Below, in pieces: positions 25,412 to 33,701 of a DNA stretch of 49,577 bases. Source of the DNA: an uncultured bacterium (lineage in GTDB: Bacteria; Bacillota_I; Bacilli_A; RFN20; CAG-826); the NCBI GenBank assembly GCA_949299335.1, contig CASGAD010000037.1, positions 1 to 49,577 of the forward strand. The letters run 5' to 3'. Each line of letters begins with the position of its first letter. The stretch's first letter is position 1. Below the pieces are notes generated by a model. It ran no database searches. It was not told where the DNA came from and worked only from the letters and a program-made list of their open reading frames with translations. Position numbers and translations under genes: made by a program.

Positions 25412-26458
25412 TTATTTCTTATATACTTTTTCAAAAGCTTCAAATAAACCATTAATATAGGTTGCCCCTAAAGCTCTATCGTATAAACCATAACCAGGTT
25501 TTCCATCTTCACCAAAGATATTTCTGCCATGATCTGGTCTTACATATCCGTTAAATCCATTTTTAACTAATGCTTTAACAATTTCAGCCATATCTAAACT
25601 GCCATCTTTTGTACAATGTCCAACTTCTGTAAATGATCCATCATCTTTTTCCCATTTAACGTTTCTTAAATGTACAAAGTGCACTCTTCCTTGTTTAGTA
25701 TATTTTTCTGCCATATGAACTAAATCATTATTTCTCCCAGCACCAAATGAGCCTGTGCAAAGTGTTAAACCATTTCTTGTTGATTTAACAGCAGCAAATA
25801 ATCTATCTAAATCAGCTTCATTTGAGATAATTCTAGGAAGCCCGAAAATGTCCCATGGTGGATCATCTGGATGTATTGCCATATTAACATCACACTCTTC
25901 GCAAACAGGAATTACTTTTTTTAAGAAGTAAACAAGATTATCAAAAAGTTGTTCGTGCGATACTTCGTGATACATTTTCATTAAATTTTGAAGTTCTTCT
26001 GGGGTATAAGATTCATCCCATCCAGGAAGATGTAAATTTTTTGGATCTACCTTTAAAAATTCTTCATAAGAATATGCTAATGAATCACTACCATCAGCGT
26101 TTTTATGGTGCATTGTTGTTCTAAGCCAGTCAAAAACAGGCATAAAATTATAGCAAACACACTTAACTCCATATTTAGCACATCTTCTAACGTTTTCAAC
26201 ATAGTTATCAATTAATTCATCACGATCACTTAATCCTAGTTTAATATGCTCATGTACAGGAATTGATTCAATAACTTCCATTTCTAAGCCGTGTTCATTA
26301 GCCAACGATTTAAGGTTTTGAATTGATTCTTCTTTCCAAACCCCACCAACAGGTACATCATAGCAAGCAGTTACAACACCGCTCATATTAGGAATTTCTC
26401 TAATATAATTGAGACTTATACTGTCACTAGGACCATACCAACGAAAAGTAAGTTTCAT
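25412..26458 (-). CDS. uxuA: Mannonate dehydratase
   Basis: A 348-residue enzyme that removes water from D-mannonate to form 2-keto-3-deoxygluconate. Signatures include the N-terminal FRWYGPSD, AIHPDDPPWDIFGLPRI, CTGSFGAGRNNDL, HLRNVKW and RPDHGRNI, which carry the metal ligands (His, Asp, Cys). GGAG precedes the ATG by 9 bases. It is the first gene of the glucuronate operon. The leader (26459-26590) contains a TGCAA-type motif shared with the GH2 promoter region. No uronate transporter or regulator gene is in the operon. Confidence 0.96.
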   Translation of the reverse strand: MKLTFRWYGPSDSISLNYIREIPNMSGVVTACYDVPVGGVWKEESIQNLKSLANEHGLEMEVIESIPVHEHIKLGLSDRDELIDNYVENVRRCAKYGVKCVCYNFMPVFDWLRTTMHHKNADGSDSLAYSYEEFLKVDPKNLHLPGWDESYTPEELQNLMKMYHEVSHEQLFDNLVYFLKKVIPVCEECDVNMAIHPDDPPWDIFGLPRIISNEADLDRLFAAVKSTRNGLTLCTGSFGAGRNNDLVHMAEKYTKQGRVHFVHLRNVKWEKDDGSFTEVGHCTKDGSLDMAEIVKALVKNGFNGYVRPDHGRNIFGEDGKPGYGLYDRALGATYINGLFEAFEKVYKK

Positions 26459-26539
26459 ATTTTCTTTCTCCGTTAATTTATTTATGTTTCTATTTTAATA
26501 AATTAAAAAAGTAATTTCAATCAATATAATTGGAAAAAC

Positions 26540-26551
26540 ATTGCAATTATT
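26540..26551. promoter_or_regulatory. ATTGCAATTATT motif upstream of uxuA
   Basis: This 12-mer is identical to 21456-21467 upstream of the GH2 gene, and an inverted TGCAA lies 15 bases to its right (26565-26569). It lies 82 bases before the uxuA start; a shared operator is likely but the regulator is not in the window. Confidence 0.45.
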
Positions 26552-26589
26552 ACATAAATTATTATGCAAATATTTCATAATTTGAATAT

Positions 26590-26632
26590 AAAATAAAAAG
26601 TCGCCAAGATAGCAAATTATAAGGCGACTTTT
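26590..26632 (-). terminator. Intrinsic terminator of the candidate small RNA
   Basis: On the minus strand AAAAGTCGCC (26632-26623) pairs perfectly with GGCGACTTTT (26605-26596), followed by TATTTTATA. It stands between the candidate RNA and uxuA. Confidence 0.85.
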
Positions 26633-26780
26633 CGGTATACCTTTTTAATTTTTGCTAACCTACAAAGGTCAAATCGGTCAGCAAGGGTGAAATGAAAGTC
26701 AAATCATTAGCAGGGGGAACAACCTCTAATGATTTTACTACTTTAGTAAGTTGATTCGGGATTTCAACCTACACTTAAAA
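26592..26780 (-). ncRNA. Candidate small regulatory RNA with C-rich loops
   Basis: Four hairpins occur in about 190 bases on the minus strand and no reading frame fits. Hairpin 1: 26772-26746, 9 bp, loop AATCCCGAA. Hairpin 2: 26735-26701, 10 bp plus inner AGG/CCT, loop containing TTCCC. Hairpin 3: 26684-26652, 9 bp (TTGCTGACC/GGTTAGCAA). Hairpin 4 is a perfect terminator. The linker between 2 and 3 holds CACCC. Unpaired UCCC/CCCC words in loops are typical of Firmicutes small RNAs that pair with ribosome sites of target mRNAs (the Rsa RNAs of Staphylococcus). It could instead be a leader of the uxu operon acting by termination; no known riboswitch consensus was recognised. The 5' end is approximate. 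Confidence 0.6.
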
Positions 26781-26829
26781 TATACACTATATATGTCTAT
26801 TATTAACTTAATTTTACTTAAAAGTATTC

Positions 26830-28029
26830 TCACTTTGTAAGTGGTAAGAAAATGGTGAAGATAACATATCTATTCTCTAAACATTGACAACTAATTTTAC
26901 CTTTATGATTTTCAACTATAGATTTAGCGATCGATAACCCAATACCAAAACCTGACTTATTAGAGTCGTTATCACTTCGATAAAATCTTTCAAACAAATA
27001 ATTTAAATTTCCTGTTTTAAAATTATTACTTTCGTTTTTTATCGTGAAAATAGCATTCTTCTTTCTATGCTTAAGTTCTAATTCAATGGATGTATTATCT
27101 AATGCGTATTTTAAGGAATTTTCAATTAAAAGAGTAAATAACTCATATATATCTTTTTCACTACCCTTAATAAAAAGTTCGTTTTCAATCGAGTATTGAA
27201 TTGATTTATTCATAGTTACTTCTAGTGACTTAATTGACTCTTTCGCACTTAATAAAATTCTACTCAAATCAATAATAGTAAAATCTTTTTTACCTTCCTC
27301 ATCTAGTTTACTTAATGTAATTAATCGCCTAATTAGTTCATCCATACCGGCAATTTGCTTTTTTGTAGATTTAATCCACTCTTCTTCGCCATGTTCCATT
27401 TCTAATATTTCATTATTTGCATTAATGACAGCTAAAGGCGTTTTCAATTCATGGCTAGCGTTTGTTATAAATAATTTTTGCTTATAGTAGCTATCCTTAA
27501 TTGGTTTAAAAATAACTAATGAAAAACAGACAACCAGTCCAAAGAAAATTACCATACCAGCTATTCCTATATATATAGAATTAATTAAAAATGTATGACT
27601 TGTTTCTAATCCTTTTTTTGCATCAACAAAAACATAAAGCAATGTACCATCATCTTTTTCGAAAGCTTTATACCTAAAGTAATCTAAATATCCATCAAAA
27701 TTTCCACTATTATATAAGCCTAGGGCCATTTCACTTGCTTGTTCATTATTAATTTTCACAATGTAAGTCGTGTCAATTGATATAATTTCACCATCGCCAA
27801 TAATTACAGTGAAATAACGAGTAGAAAATCTCTCTTCCCCACCTTCAGGTGCACCTATTCCAGTAGGGAATCTTCCATCATTTTCGCCAATTATCTGCAC
27901 AATATCGCTTTGTTGTCTATCAAATGAAATAATATTAAAAGTATTGATAATTCCTAATATTAAAAATAAGACGACGAAGATCGAAAGCATCGAAATTTCA
28001 ATAAAGCGTCGTCTTAATTTTTTAATCAT
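26830..28029 (-). CDS. Sensor histidine kinase (HisKA/HATPase_c)
   Basis: A 399-residue membrane kinase. Membrane helices at about 11-34 and 151-173 enclose an extracytoplasmic sensor domain of about 115 residues. His193 in ASHELKTPLAVI is the phospho-acceptor; the ATPase domain shows an N-box near LIENSLKYA and a G-box SGFGIGLSIAKSIVENHKG. It overlaps the regulator gene by 8 bases, and the pair forms a classic two-component system with a lipoprotein gene upstream. The signal is unknown; cell-envelope stress is a common role for this architecture (inference). Confidence 0.93.
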   Translation of the reverse strand: MIKKLRRRFIEISMLSIFVVLFLILGIINTFNIISFDRQQSDIVQIIGENDGRFPTGIGAPEGGEERFSTRYFTVIIGDGEIISIDTTYIVKINNEQASEMALGLYNSGNFDGYLDYFRYKAFEKDDGTLLYVFVDAKKGLETSHTFLINSIYIGIAGMVIFFGLVVCFSLVIFKPIKDSYYKQKLFITNASHELKTPLAVINANNEILEMEHGEEEWIKSTKKQIAGMDELIRRLITLSKLDEEGKKDFTIIDLSRILLSAKESIKSLEVTMNKSIQYSIENELFIKGSEKDIYELFTLLIENSLKYALDNTSIELELKHRKKNAIFTIKNESNNFKTGNLNYLFERFYRSDNDSNKSGFGIGLSIAKSIVENHKGKISCQCLENRYVIFTIFLPLTK

Positions 28030-28699
28030 TTCCTAAATCTTCCCCGAGGTAATATCCAACATTCCTTTTCATTTTAATAGTTATTGGACATTTAATTTCT
28101 TTAAGTTTCTTTCTAATTGATGATATATTAACCCAAGCTACTTGGGAAGTATAATAATCATCAAACCCCCAAACTTTTAACATTAATTCATCTTTCTTAA
28201 CAATTTCACCTTGCGAAACCATTAATTGACGCATAATGTCGTGTTCTTTTCTATTTAAGTTAACTTCTTTTTTATCATAAATAAGTTTTAAATTGTCATT
28301 ATCTAAAAGAAGCCCTTTAAATTCCTCACCTGAATCAATTTTTTTATGTGCTAAAACATTTTTTATTCTAGCTAATAATTCTTTGCTAGAAAATGGCTTT
28401 GCTAAATAGTCGTCAGCTCCACTATTCAAGCCATTAACTTTATCATCAATTTCACCTTTCGCACTTAAAATAATAATAGGAACATTATTTTTGTTTTCTC
28501 TAACAGATTTCAAAACATCCATTCCGCCTAATTTAGGCAACATTAAATCCAAAATTATAGCATCATAAAGTTTAGTATTAATACTTTTTAAGCCTTCTTC
28601 ACCATCAAATACTTGTTCTACTTCATAACCATTCATTTTTAAAATTGCACTCAGTGCATTTGATAAATCTCTTTCATCTTCGACTAATAATAATTTCAT
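28022..28699 (-). CDS. OmpR/PhoB-family response regulator
   Basis: A 225-residue regulator with receiver domain (1-115; phospho-acceptor Asp51 in IILDLMLP, conserved Lys in YLAKPFS) and a winged-helix DNA-binding domain (about 125-222; ending NVGYYLGED). The ATG at 28699 is preceded by GAGGTG and begins directly with MKLLLVEDE; an in-frame ATG at 28765 would add 22 residues not found in the family. It is co-transcribed with the kinase that overlaps its end. Confidence 0.95.
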   Translation of the reverse strand: MKLLLVEDERDLSNALSAILKMNGYEVEQVFDGEEGLKSINTKLYDAIILDLMLPKLGGMDVLKSVRENKNNVPIIILSAKGEIDDKVNGLNSGADDYLAKPFSSKELLARIKNVLAHKKIDSGEEFKGLLLDNDNLKLIYDKKEVNLNRKEHDIMRQLMVSQGEIVKKDELMLKVWGFDDYYTSQVAWVNISSIRKKLKEIKCPITIKMKRNVGYYLGEDLGND

Positions 28700-28806
28700 A
28701 AGGCACACCTCTTTAATAATTTTAAAAGATTTAACAAAAAAATATATGAATTTACTGAAAAACAAATTAGATTTAATTCTTATTTAAGGTTCTATTCAAA
28801 AATTTT

Positions 28807-29397
28807 TTATTTTTTATAATTCAATATCATTGATAAACTACAATCAATAGAAGCATTTTTATCGTTTTCAGTTACTATACAATAAATATTAGTTTCATTT
28901 TTACTTAGTAAATTATATTTGTTATAGTATTGCAACCCAGTTAATGAAAGGCCATTCTCTTTTTTATCATCAAACAACTCTAATGTTGTTGATAAGCAAA
29001 TTGAATCACCTTTTTTGGAATAATCTACATTAGTTAATGAATTTAAACTTTCTTCGGTAATTTTATTCATTTCTAAATCAAGTGCACTACATTCTTGAGT
29101 AAACTTTGTGCTTTCTCCCTCTTCTAGTTTTAAGTCTGTATAACCTTCACCGAAACTAATAACTTGATCTTTTACTTCTTCTTTCATGGTCGCTACTAGT
29201 TCTTCATCAGTTCCACTAATCTTTAGCTTATCTACTCTTATTACATATTCAATTTGAGTATAAGAAGGGACATCGTTTTTCTCGTTTTCTTTAATTATAG
29301 TCAAAACATCTTCTTTATTGCATTCGGAATAACCACATGATGTCGCAAGTAAAGAAAGACTAGCTAACGCACAAAACATTATTTTTTTAGCTTTCAT
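28807..29397 (-). CDS. Putative lipoprotein linked to a two-component system
   Basis: A 196-residue protein with a lipoprotein signal peptide ending LLATSC (Cys21). The mature part is acidic and Lys/Glu-rich with no recognised domain. It contains three more Cys (in YSEC, TQEC and NIYC/IDCS regions), which could form disulfides outside the cell. AGGAG precedes the ATG. It is about 107 bases upstream of the response-regulator start and on the same strand. It may be a sensor accessory or a target of the system; this is inferred from position. Confidence 0.75.
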   Translation of the reverse strand: MKAKKIMFCALASLSLLATSCGYSECNKEDVLTIIKENEKNDVPSYTQIEYVIRVDKLKISGTDEELVATMKEEVKDQVISFGEGYTDLKLEEGESTKFTQECSALDLEMNKITEESLNSLTNVDYSKKGDSICLSTTLELFDDKKENGLSLTGLQYYNKYNLLSKNETNIYCIVTENDKNASIDCSLSMILNYKK

Positions 29398-29496
29398 AAG
29401 TTCACTCCTTTCGCCTTTACTTATATTTTATCAAACTGTTATAAAAATAAAAATAATATTAATTAATCTAAATATCTCGCAAAACTAAACTTTTCT

Positions 29497-29523
29497 ATTA
29501 AAAAAGCAGGCTTTTAACCTGCT
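29497..29523 (-). terminator. Intrinsic terminator of the flavin oxidoreductase gene
   Basis: On the minus strand AGCAGG (29523-29518) pairs with CCTGCT (29510-29505) around a 7-base loop, followed by five T and TAATAG. It lies 30 bases after the gene stop. Confidence 0.8.
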
Positions 29524-29552
29524 AGAAAATATTTAGGTTCTTTTAACTCCTA

Positions 29553-31607
29553 TTAGATTTTCATTGCAACTTTCCACGCTCTCCATATAACAGTTCTTAA
29601 ATTGCCGACTTGATAAGCGTCACCAACAATATGAACATGACGTGAAGATGGGAATTTTGGATCTTCATTATATCCAATAGATGTAATAATGTTATCTACT
29701 TTAACTTCTTTGATTTCGCCTGATTTTTCTTTAATTACAATACTATCTTTTTTTATTTCAGTTACACCACTTTCAAGATGAACTTCTACATTATGCAAAG
29801 TAAAGAAGTCTCTTAAATAACTAGAATTAGCCAAACATACTCCTTTGGCAGCGATTAAATCATTTTTCGCCTCAATGATTATAGGATTATGACCCTTCAA
29901 ATATAAATCATAAGCAATCTCACAGCCAGTAAGTCCGCCCCCAATTATTGCTACATTCTTTCCAACTTCATGACCTTTAAGATAATCTATAGCTTCTAAA
30001 GAATTCTCTATGCCCTTAATATGCAATTTTTTAGCTTTACTACCTGTAGCAACAATAATCTCATCAGCATTTAAAGCATTAATATCTTTTATTTCAGTGT
30101 TTAAATGAATTGAAACATTCTTAAGTTCACTCAATTGCAATTTATACCATTCAATTAACTTTTTATCGTTTTCTTTGAAATCAAAAGCGCTAGCATAAAT
30201 AAAGACTCCGCCTAACTTATCTGTCTTCTCATAAATGTCAACTTGATGACCTCTTAGTGCTAAAACTCTAGCAGCTTCCATTCCTCCGATTCCACCGCCA
30301 ATAATTGCAACCTTTTTAACTTTCTTGGCTTTTTCGATTTTATATTTATTGTGTTGCATGGTAGTTGGATTCAATGCGCATCTTGCCATATGTGCTACAT
30401 CATCAAAAGATTGATCATTTGCTACACCTTTATAATGAGCCATAGTAAAACATGCATTATGACAGTTAATACATGGCATAATTTCATTTTCACGACCATT
30501 TATAAGCTTTGTAACCCATTCATGGTCAGTCAAAAATTGTCTGGCAACGCCCATTGCATCAATTTTTCCTTCTTTAATAGCATTGGCACTAGTTAAAGGG
30601 TCCATTTTTCCTGCACTAACTACAGGGATATCAACAACTTTTTTAATTTCCTCACAATCACTTAAATTGCAATTTTTTGGCATATATACTGGTGGGTGTG
30701 CCCAATACCAAGCATCGTATGTACCATTATCGGTATTTAGCATATCATAGCCAGCATCTTGAAGATATTTTGCTGCTTTACGAGATTCTTCCATATCTCT
30801 TCCAACTTCTTCATAATCCTCGCCAGGCATTGCACCAACTCCAAAACCTTTGGTCTTGGAAACGGCTGAATATCTTAAACTCACCGGAAAATCGTTACCA
30901 CATCTATTTTTAATTGCTTTAACAACTTCAACTGGGAAACGATATCTATTTTCAAAATTTCCACCATACTCATCGTTACGATGATTAGTATATTTTAAAG
31001 TAAATTGGTCTAATAAATAACCTTCGTGAACTGCGTGTACCTCAACTCCATCAACTCCAGCCATTTTACATAGGTAAGCAGTTTCAGCGAATGCGTGAAT
31101 CATATCCTTAATTTCTTTTTTTGTTAATGCTCTAACCTTAATTGAATCATCCCATCTTGAAGGCAATTCACTAGGTGAAGCGGTAAGATAAGAAGCATCA
31201 ATAAATGGTTTTGCAACTGCACCAACTGCTTTATTTTTTAATAAAATACTTAGTGCTTCTGTAATTGCAAATGACCTACCGAAACCTGCAGTTAACTGAA
31301 TAAATACTTTAGCGCCCGTTTTATGAATTTCATCCATAAATGTTTTCAATTTCTTCCAAGGAGATTTTGCTTTATAAATCCATCTTCCACCAATTGTGTT
31401 CTTTAATGGTGCTATTCCAGGAATAATTAAACCAACATTATTTTTGGCTATTTCAAGAAATAAATTTGCAGATTCCTTATCAAAATGTGTTGGTTCCATC
31501 CAACCAAACAAAGATGTACCACCCATTGGGCACATAACAATTCTATTTTTAATTTCACAATTTCCTATTTTCCAAGGCATAAATAATGGTTCATATTTTT
31601 TATCCAT
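29553..31607 (-). CDS. Old-Yellow-Enzyme-family NADH:flavin oxidoreductase with Fe-S and FAD domains
   Basis: A 684-residue three-part enzyme of the 2,4-dienoyl-CoA reductase/2-enoate reductase group. The FMN TIM barrel (about 5-370) carries the active-site pair in VEVHAVHEGYLLDQF. A 4Fe-4S cluster site follows (Cys379, 382 and 386 in CINCHNAC, then Cys410). The FAD/NAD part (about 430-680) starts with VAIIGGGIGGMEAARV and has a second GGGLTGCEIAYD. The last cluster Cys is 23 residues after the third, longer than the usual spacing. Such enzymes reduce activated C=C bonds of enoates, quinones or bile-acid-type steroids; the substrate cannot be read. CGGAG precedes the ATG. It appears monocistronic. 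Confidence 0.92.
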   Translation of the reverse strand: MDKKYEPLFMPWKIGNCEIKNRIVMCPMGGTSLFGWMEPTHFDKESANLFLEIAKNNVGLIIPGIAPLKNTIGGRWIYKAKSPWKKLKTFMDEIHKTGAKVFIQLTAGFGRSFAITEALSILLKNKAVGAVAKPFIDASYLTASPSELPSRWDDSIKVRALTKKEIKDMIHAFAETAYLCKMAGVDGVEVHAVHEGYLLDQFTLKYTNHRNDEYGGNFENRYRFPVEVVKAIKNRCGNDFPVSLRYSAVSKTKGFGVGAMPGEDYEEVGRDMEESRKAAKYLQDAGYDMLNTDNGTYDAWYWAHPPVYMPKNCNLSDCEEIKKVVDIPVVSAGKMDPLTSANAIKEGKIDAMGVARQFLTDHEWVTKLINGRENEIMPCINCHNACFTMAHYKGVANDQSFDDVAHMARCALNPTTMQHNKYKIEKAKKVKKVAIIGGGIGGMEAARVLALRGHQVDIYEKTDKLGGVFIYASAFDFKENDKKLIEWYKLQLSELKNVSIHLNTEIKDINALNADEIIVATGSKAKKLHIKGIENSLEAIDYLKGHEVGKNVAIIGGGLTGCEIAYDLYLKGHNPIIIEAKNDLIAAKGVCLANSSYLRDFFTLHNVEVHLESGVTEIKKDSIVIKEKSGEIKEVKVDNIITSIGYNEDPKFPSSRHVHIVGDAYQVGNLRTVIWRAWKVAMKI

Positions 31608-31669
31608 ATTTTTCTCCGTTCTTATAAGAATAATTTACCACATTCTAATTCAATTAGATATTTATTTAT

Positions 31670-31716
31670 AAAATAAAAAGTATTCTTTCGAACCCATATG
31701 TTTTCAAGAATACTTT
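31670..31716 (-). terminator. Intrinsic terminator of rfbB
   Basis: On the minus strand AAAGTATTCTT (31716-31706) pairs perfectly with AAGAATACTTT (31687-31677), followed by TTATTT. The loop is 18 bases. Confidence 0.75.
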
Positions 31717-31730
31717 ACTTAAATAAATAA

Positions 31731-32744
31731 TTAATAGTGCTTTTTCATCCAATTAAGATATTCGCCACTTTCTACATTATGTAACCAAGTTGTATTTTCA
31801 AGGTTCCACTTGATAGTAGCAGCAATACCAGTTTTGAAATTATGCTCAGGCTTCCAACCTAACTCCGTTTCTATCTTTTTAGGATCGATTGCATATCTTA
31901 AATCGTGTCCTGGTCTATCTTTAACATAATTAATTAATGTCTCAGGCTTATCTAAAGTACTTAAAATCGTTTTAACTACTTCTAGATTTGTTTTTTCATT
32001 ATGACCACCAACATTGTAAACTTCGCCATCTCTACCATTACGAACTATTAAATCAATTGCGGTACAATGATCTCCTACATAAAGCCAATCTCTAACATTG
32101 CTTCCGTTTCCGTAAACAGGAAGAGCTTCATTTCTAGAAGCCTTTTGAATCATTAATGGAATTAATTTTTCTGGAAATTGATAAGGACCATAGTTATTTG
32201 AACATCTAGAGATTGTTACAGGTAACTTAAATGTTCTATGATATGCTAAAACAAGCAAATCTGCACTAGCTTTTGATGCACTATAAGGGCTTGAAGTATG
32301 TAAAGGTGTTGTTTCAGTAAAGAATAAATCTTTTCTATCTAATGGTAAATCACCATAGACTTCATCAGTAGAAACTTGATGGAATCTTTTAATTCCATAT
32401 TTTCTACAAGCATCCATTAATACTGCTGTTCCTAAAATATTAGTCTTTAAGAAAATTTCTGGATCTTCAATACTTCTATCAACATGACTTTCAGCAGCAA
32501 AATTGATAACATAATCAAACTTTTCTTGTTCAAATAGCTTAAAGACTCCCTCTCTATTACAAATATTTTCGTGAACAAATTTGAAATTTGGTTTATTTAA
32601 AATTGGTTCAAGTGTTTCCATATTACCAGCATAAGTTAAGGCATCAAGACAAACATATTCATCATTAGGGTATTTATTTACCATAATGTGAAGGAAATTG
32701 CCTCCAATAAATCCTGCTCCGCCAGTTACTAAAAATTTCGCCAT
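31731..32744 (-). CDS. rfbB: dTDP-glucose 4,6-dehydratase
   Basis: A 337-residue extended SDR that converts dTDP-glucose to dTDP-4-keto-6-deoxyglucose for rhamnose and other surface sugars. It has FLVTGGAGFIGGNF at the start, the STDEVYGDLP motif with active-site Thr/Asp/Glu, Y-x-x-x-K in YSASKASAD, and RDWLYVGDHC later. The ATG at 32744 is preferred because AAGGGG is correctly spaced from it; an ATG at 32750 touches the ribosome site. The usual partners rfbA, rfbC and rfbD are not adjacent. Confidence 0.95.
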   Translation of the reverse strand: MAKFLVTGGAGFIGGNFLHIMVNKYPNDEYVCLDALTYAGNMETLEPILNKPNFKFVHENICNREGVFKLFEQEKFDYVINFAAESHVDRSIEDPEIFLKTNILGTAVLMDACRKYGIKRFHQVSTDEVYGDLPLDRKDLFFTETTPLHTSSPYSASKASADLLVLAYHRTFKLPVTISRCSNNYGPYQFPEKLIPLMIQKASRNEALPVYGNGSNVRDWLYVGDHCTAIDLIVRNGRDGEVYNVGGHNEKTNLEVVKTILSTLDKPETLINYVKDRPGHDLRYAIDPKKIETELGWKPEHNFKTGIAATIKWNLENTTWLHNVESGEYLNWMKKHY

Positions 32745-32841
32745 AAGCATCCCCTTTTCTTTTCTTCTCTATTTTAATATTTAATGGTAATGATTAAAAG
32801 AAATTAATGCATTAAATAGTAATAATTTGTGTTAGTAAGTC

Positions 32842-32847
32842 TATAAT
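32842..32847 (+). promoter_or_regulatory. TATAAT -10 box for an apparently leaderless transcript
   Basis: TATAAT ends 7 bases before the ATG at 32855, so transcription would start at or within a base or two of the start codon. No ribosome-binding site is present. The context CTATAATATTAAGTATG is almost identical to that of the LytTR-type regulator at 41485. The -35 region is weak. Confidence 0.55.
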
Positions 32848-32854
32848 ATTAAGT

Positions 32855-33253
32855 ATGGAAAAGGAAAATTTTTTAGACAACATCCTAATCGGATTAAATG
32901 AACTTCCTAAAGGCAAATATGTCGCCTTCGATGACAATTACCTTAATGGAAATGAAAATGGAAAGTCGATTGAAACAAATAAAATAATCGATTTATTTTC
33001 AGAACTTAATAAATGGAGAAAAGAAAATCCTGACACTATTATATATTTTGATATATTAGAAAATGAGAATTTGACAATTGACGAAGGCTTATCACTAGAA
33101 GTTTTACATCCTAAAAAATTGGAAGCTAAAGATTTTAAAATCATCACAAGCAAAGAAGAGTTAAATGAAATGCTTACTAAAGAACTTAATATTAGTTTAG
33201 ATGATATAATTGATCTATTTGATGATAATTCGAGTAATTTCCCTGCAGCATAA
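32855..33253 (+). CDS. Small acidic protein, unknown function
   Basis: A 132-residue soluble protein rich in Asp, Glu, Asn and Leu, with no signal peptide or membrane segment. Predicted alternating helices and strands include NENGKSIETNKIIDLFSELNK and a C-terminal ISLDDIIDLFDDN. No family is recognised. It is the only gene on the plus strand between rfbB and the M-box. The codon usage is ordinary for the window, and the start sits directly after a -10 box without a ribosome site. The length, start context and composition support a real gene. Confidence 0.6.
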   Translation: MEKENFLDNILIGLNELPKGKYVAFDDNYLNGNENGKSIETNKIIDLFSELNKWRKENPDTIIYFDILENENLTIDEGLSLEVLHPKKLEAKDFKIITSKEELNEMLTKELNISLDDIIDLFDDNSSNFPAA

Positions 33254-33442
33254 AGGTTTTCTGTGCGAAATTTTGATCAAATTAACATACTTTACTAGAA
33301 AGATTATTTTATATAAATAATTTAATTTACTAACATAAGAGATAATTATTTTCATAAATAAAAGCATCAATTTAAATAATTCAAAATCATTTTTTATAAC
33401 TTCGCTTTACAATAAAGACTTTTCTTATTATCATTTTCTTTG

Positions 33443-33588
33443 TAAAAGGTAGATGAGGCTCATATTAGGATATGGACTATTGCCGACTTTAAAGGAGACT
33501 TTAAATATCGGTTTGAAAAGTTTTGGTCGAATCAAGGCCAAAAATAACATAGTTTCACCGCCTAATAAAGTTAAAGTTTGTACTTTTA
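33443..33588 (+). ncRNA. M-box (ykoK) Mg2+-sensing riboswitch
   Basis: The core AGATGAGGCTCATATTAGGA followed by TATGGACTATTGCC matches the highly conserved M-box core (G-TGAGGCTC-TAT...GGATA...CT-CTGCC). The later elements (hairpin GACTTTAAAGGAGACTTTAAATATC, GGTC/GGCC arm, AACATAG) are in the expected order. A closing helix can form between TAAAAG (33443) and CTTTTA (33583). It lies 5' of a P-type ATPase of the MgtA class, its classic target. With enough Mg2+ the aptamer folds and the following terminator forms, turning the gene off. Confidence 0.9.
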
Positions 33589-33604
33589 AGTATTTTGTTT
33601 AATG

Positions 33605-33634
33605 AACCTATCTATTCTTTTGATAGGTTTTTTT
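33605..33634 (+). terminator. Riboswitch-controlled terminator before mgtA
   Basis: AACCTATC (33605-33612) and GATAGGTT (33622-33629) form an 8-bp stem with a 9-base loop followed by a run of T to 33634. It lies 68 bases before the mgtA start and is the expression platform of the M-box. Confidence 0.88.
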
Positions 33635-33701
33635 ATCGAAAGAATAGAATAGTAACTATAGCAAGCTTTGACTAAGAGCCTTCTAAAAGGAGGGATTAGT
33701 T

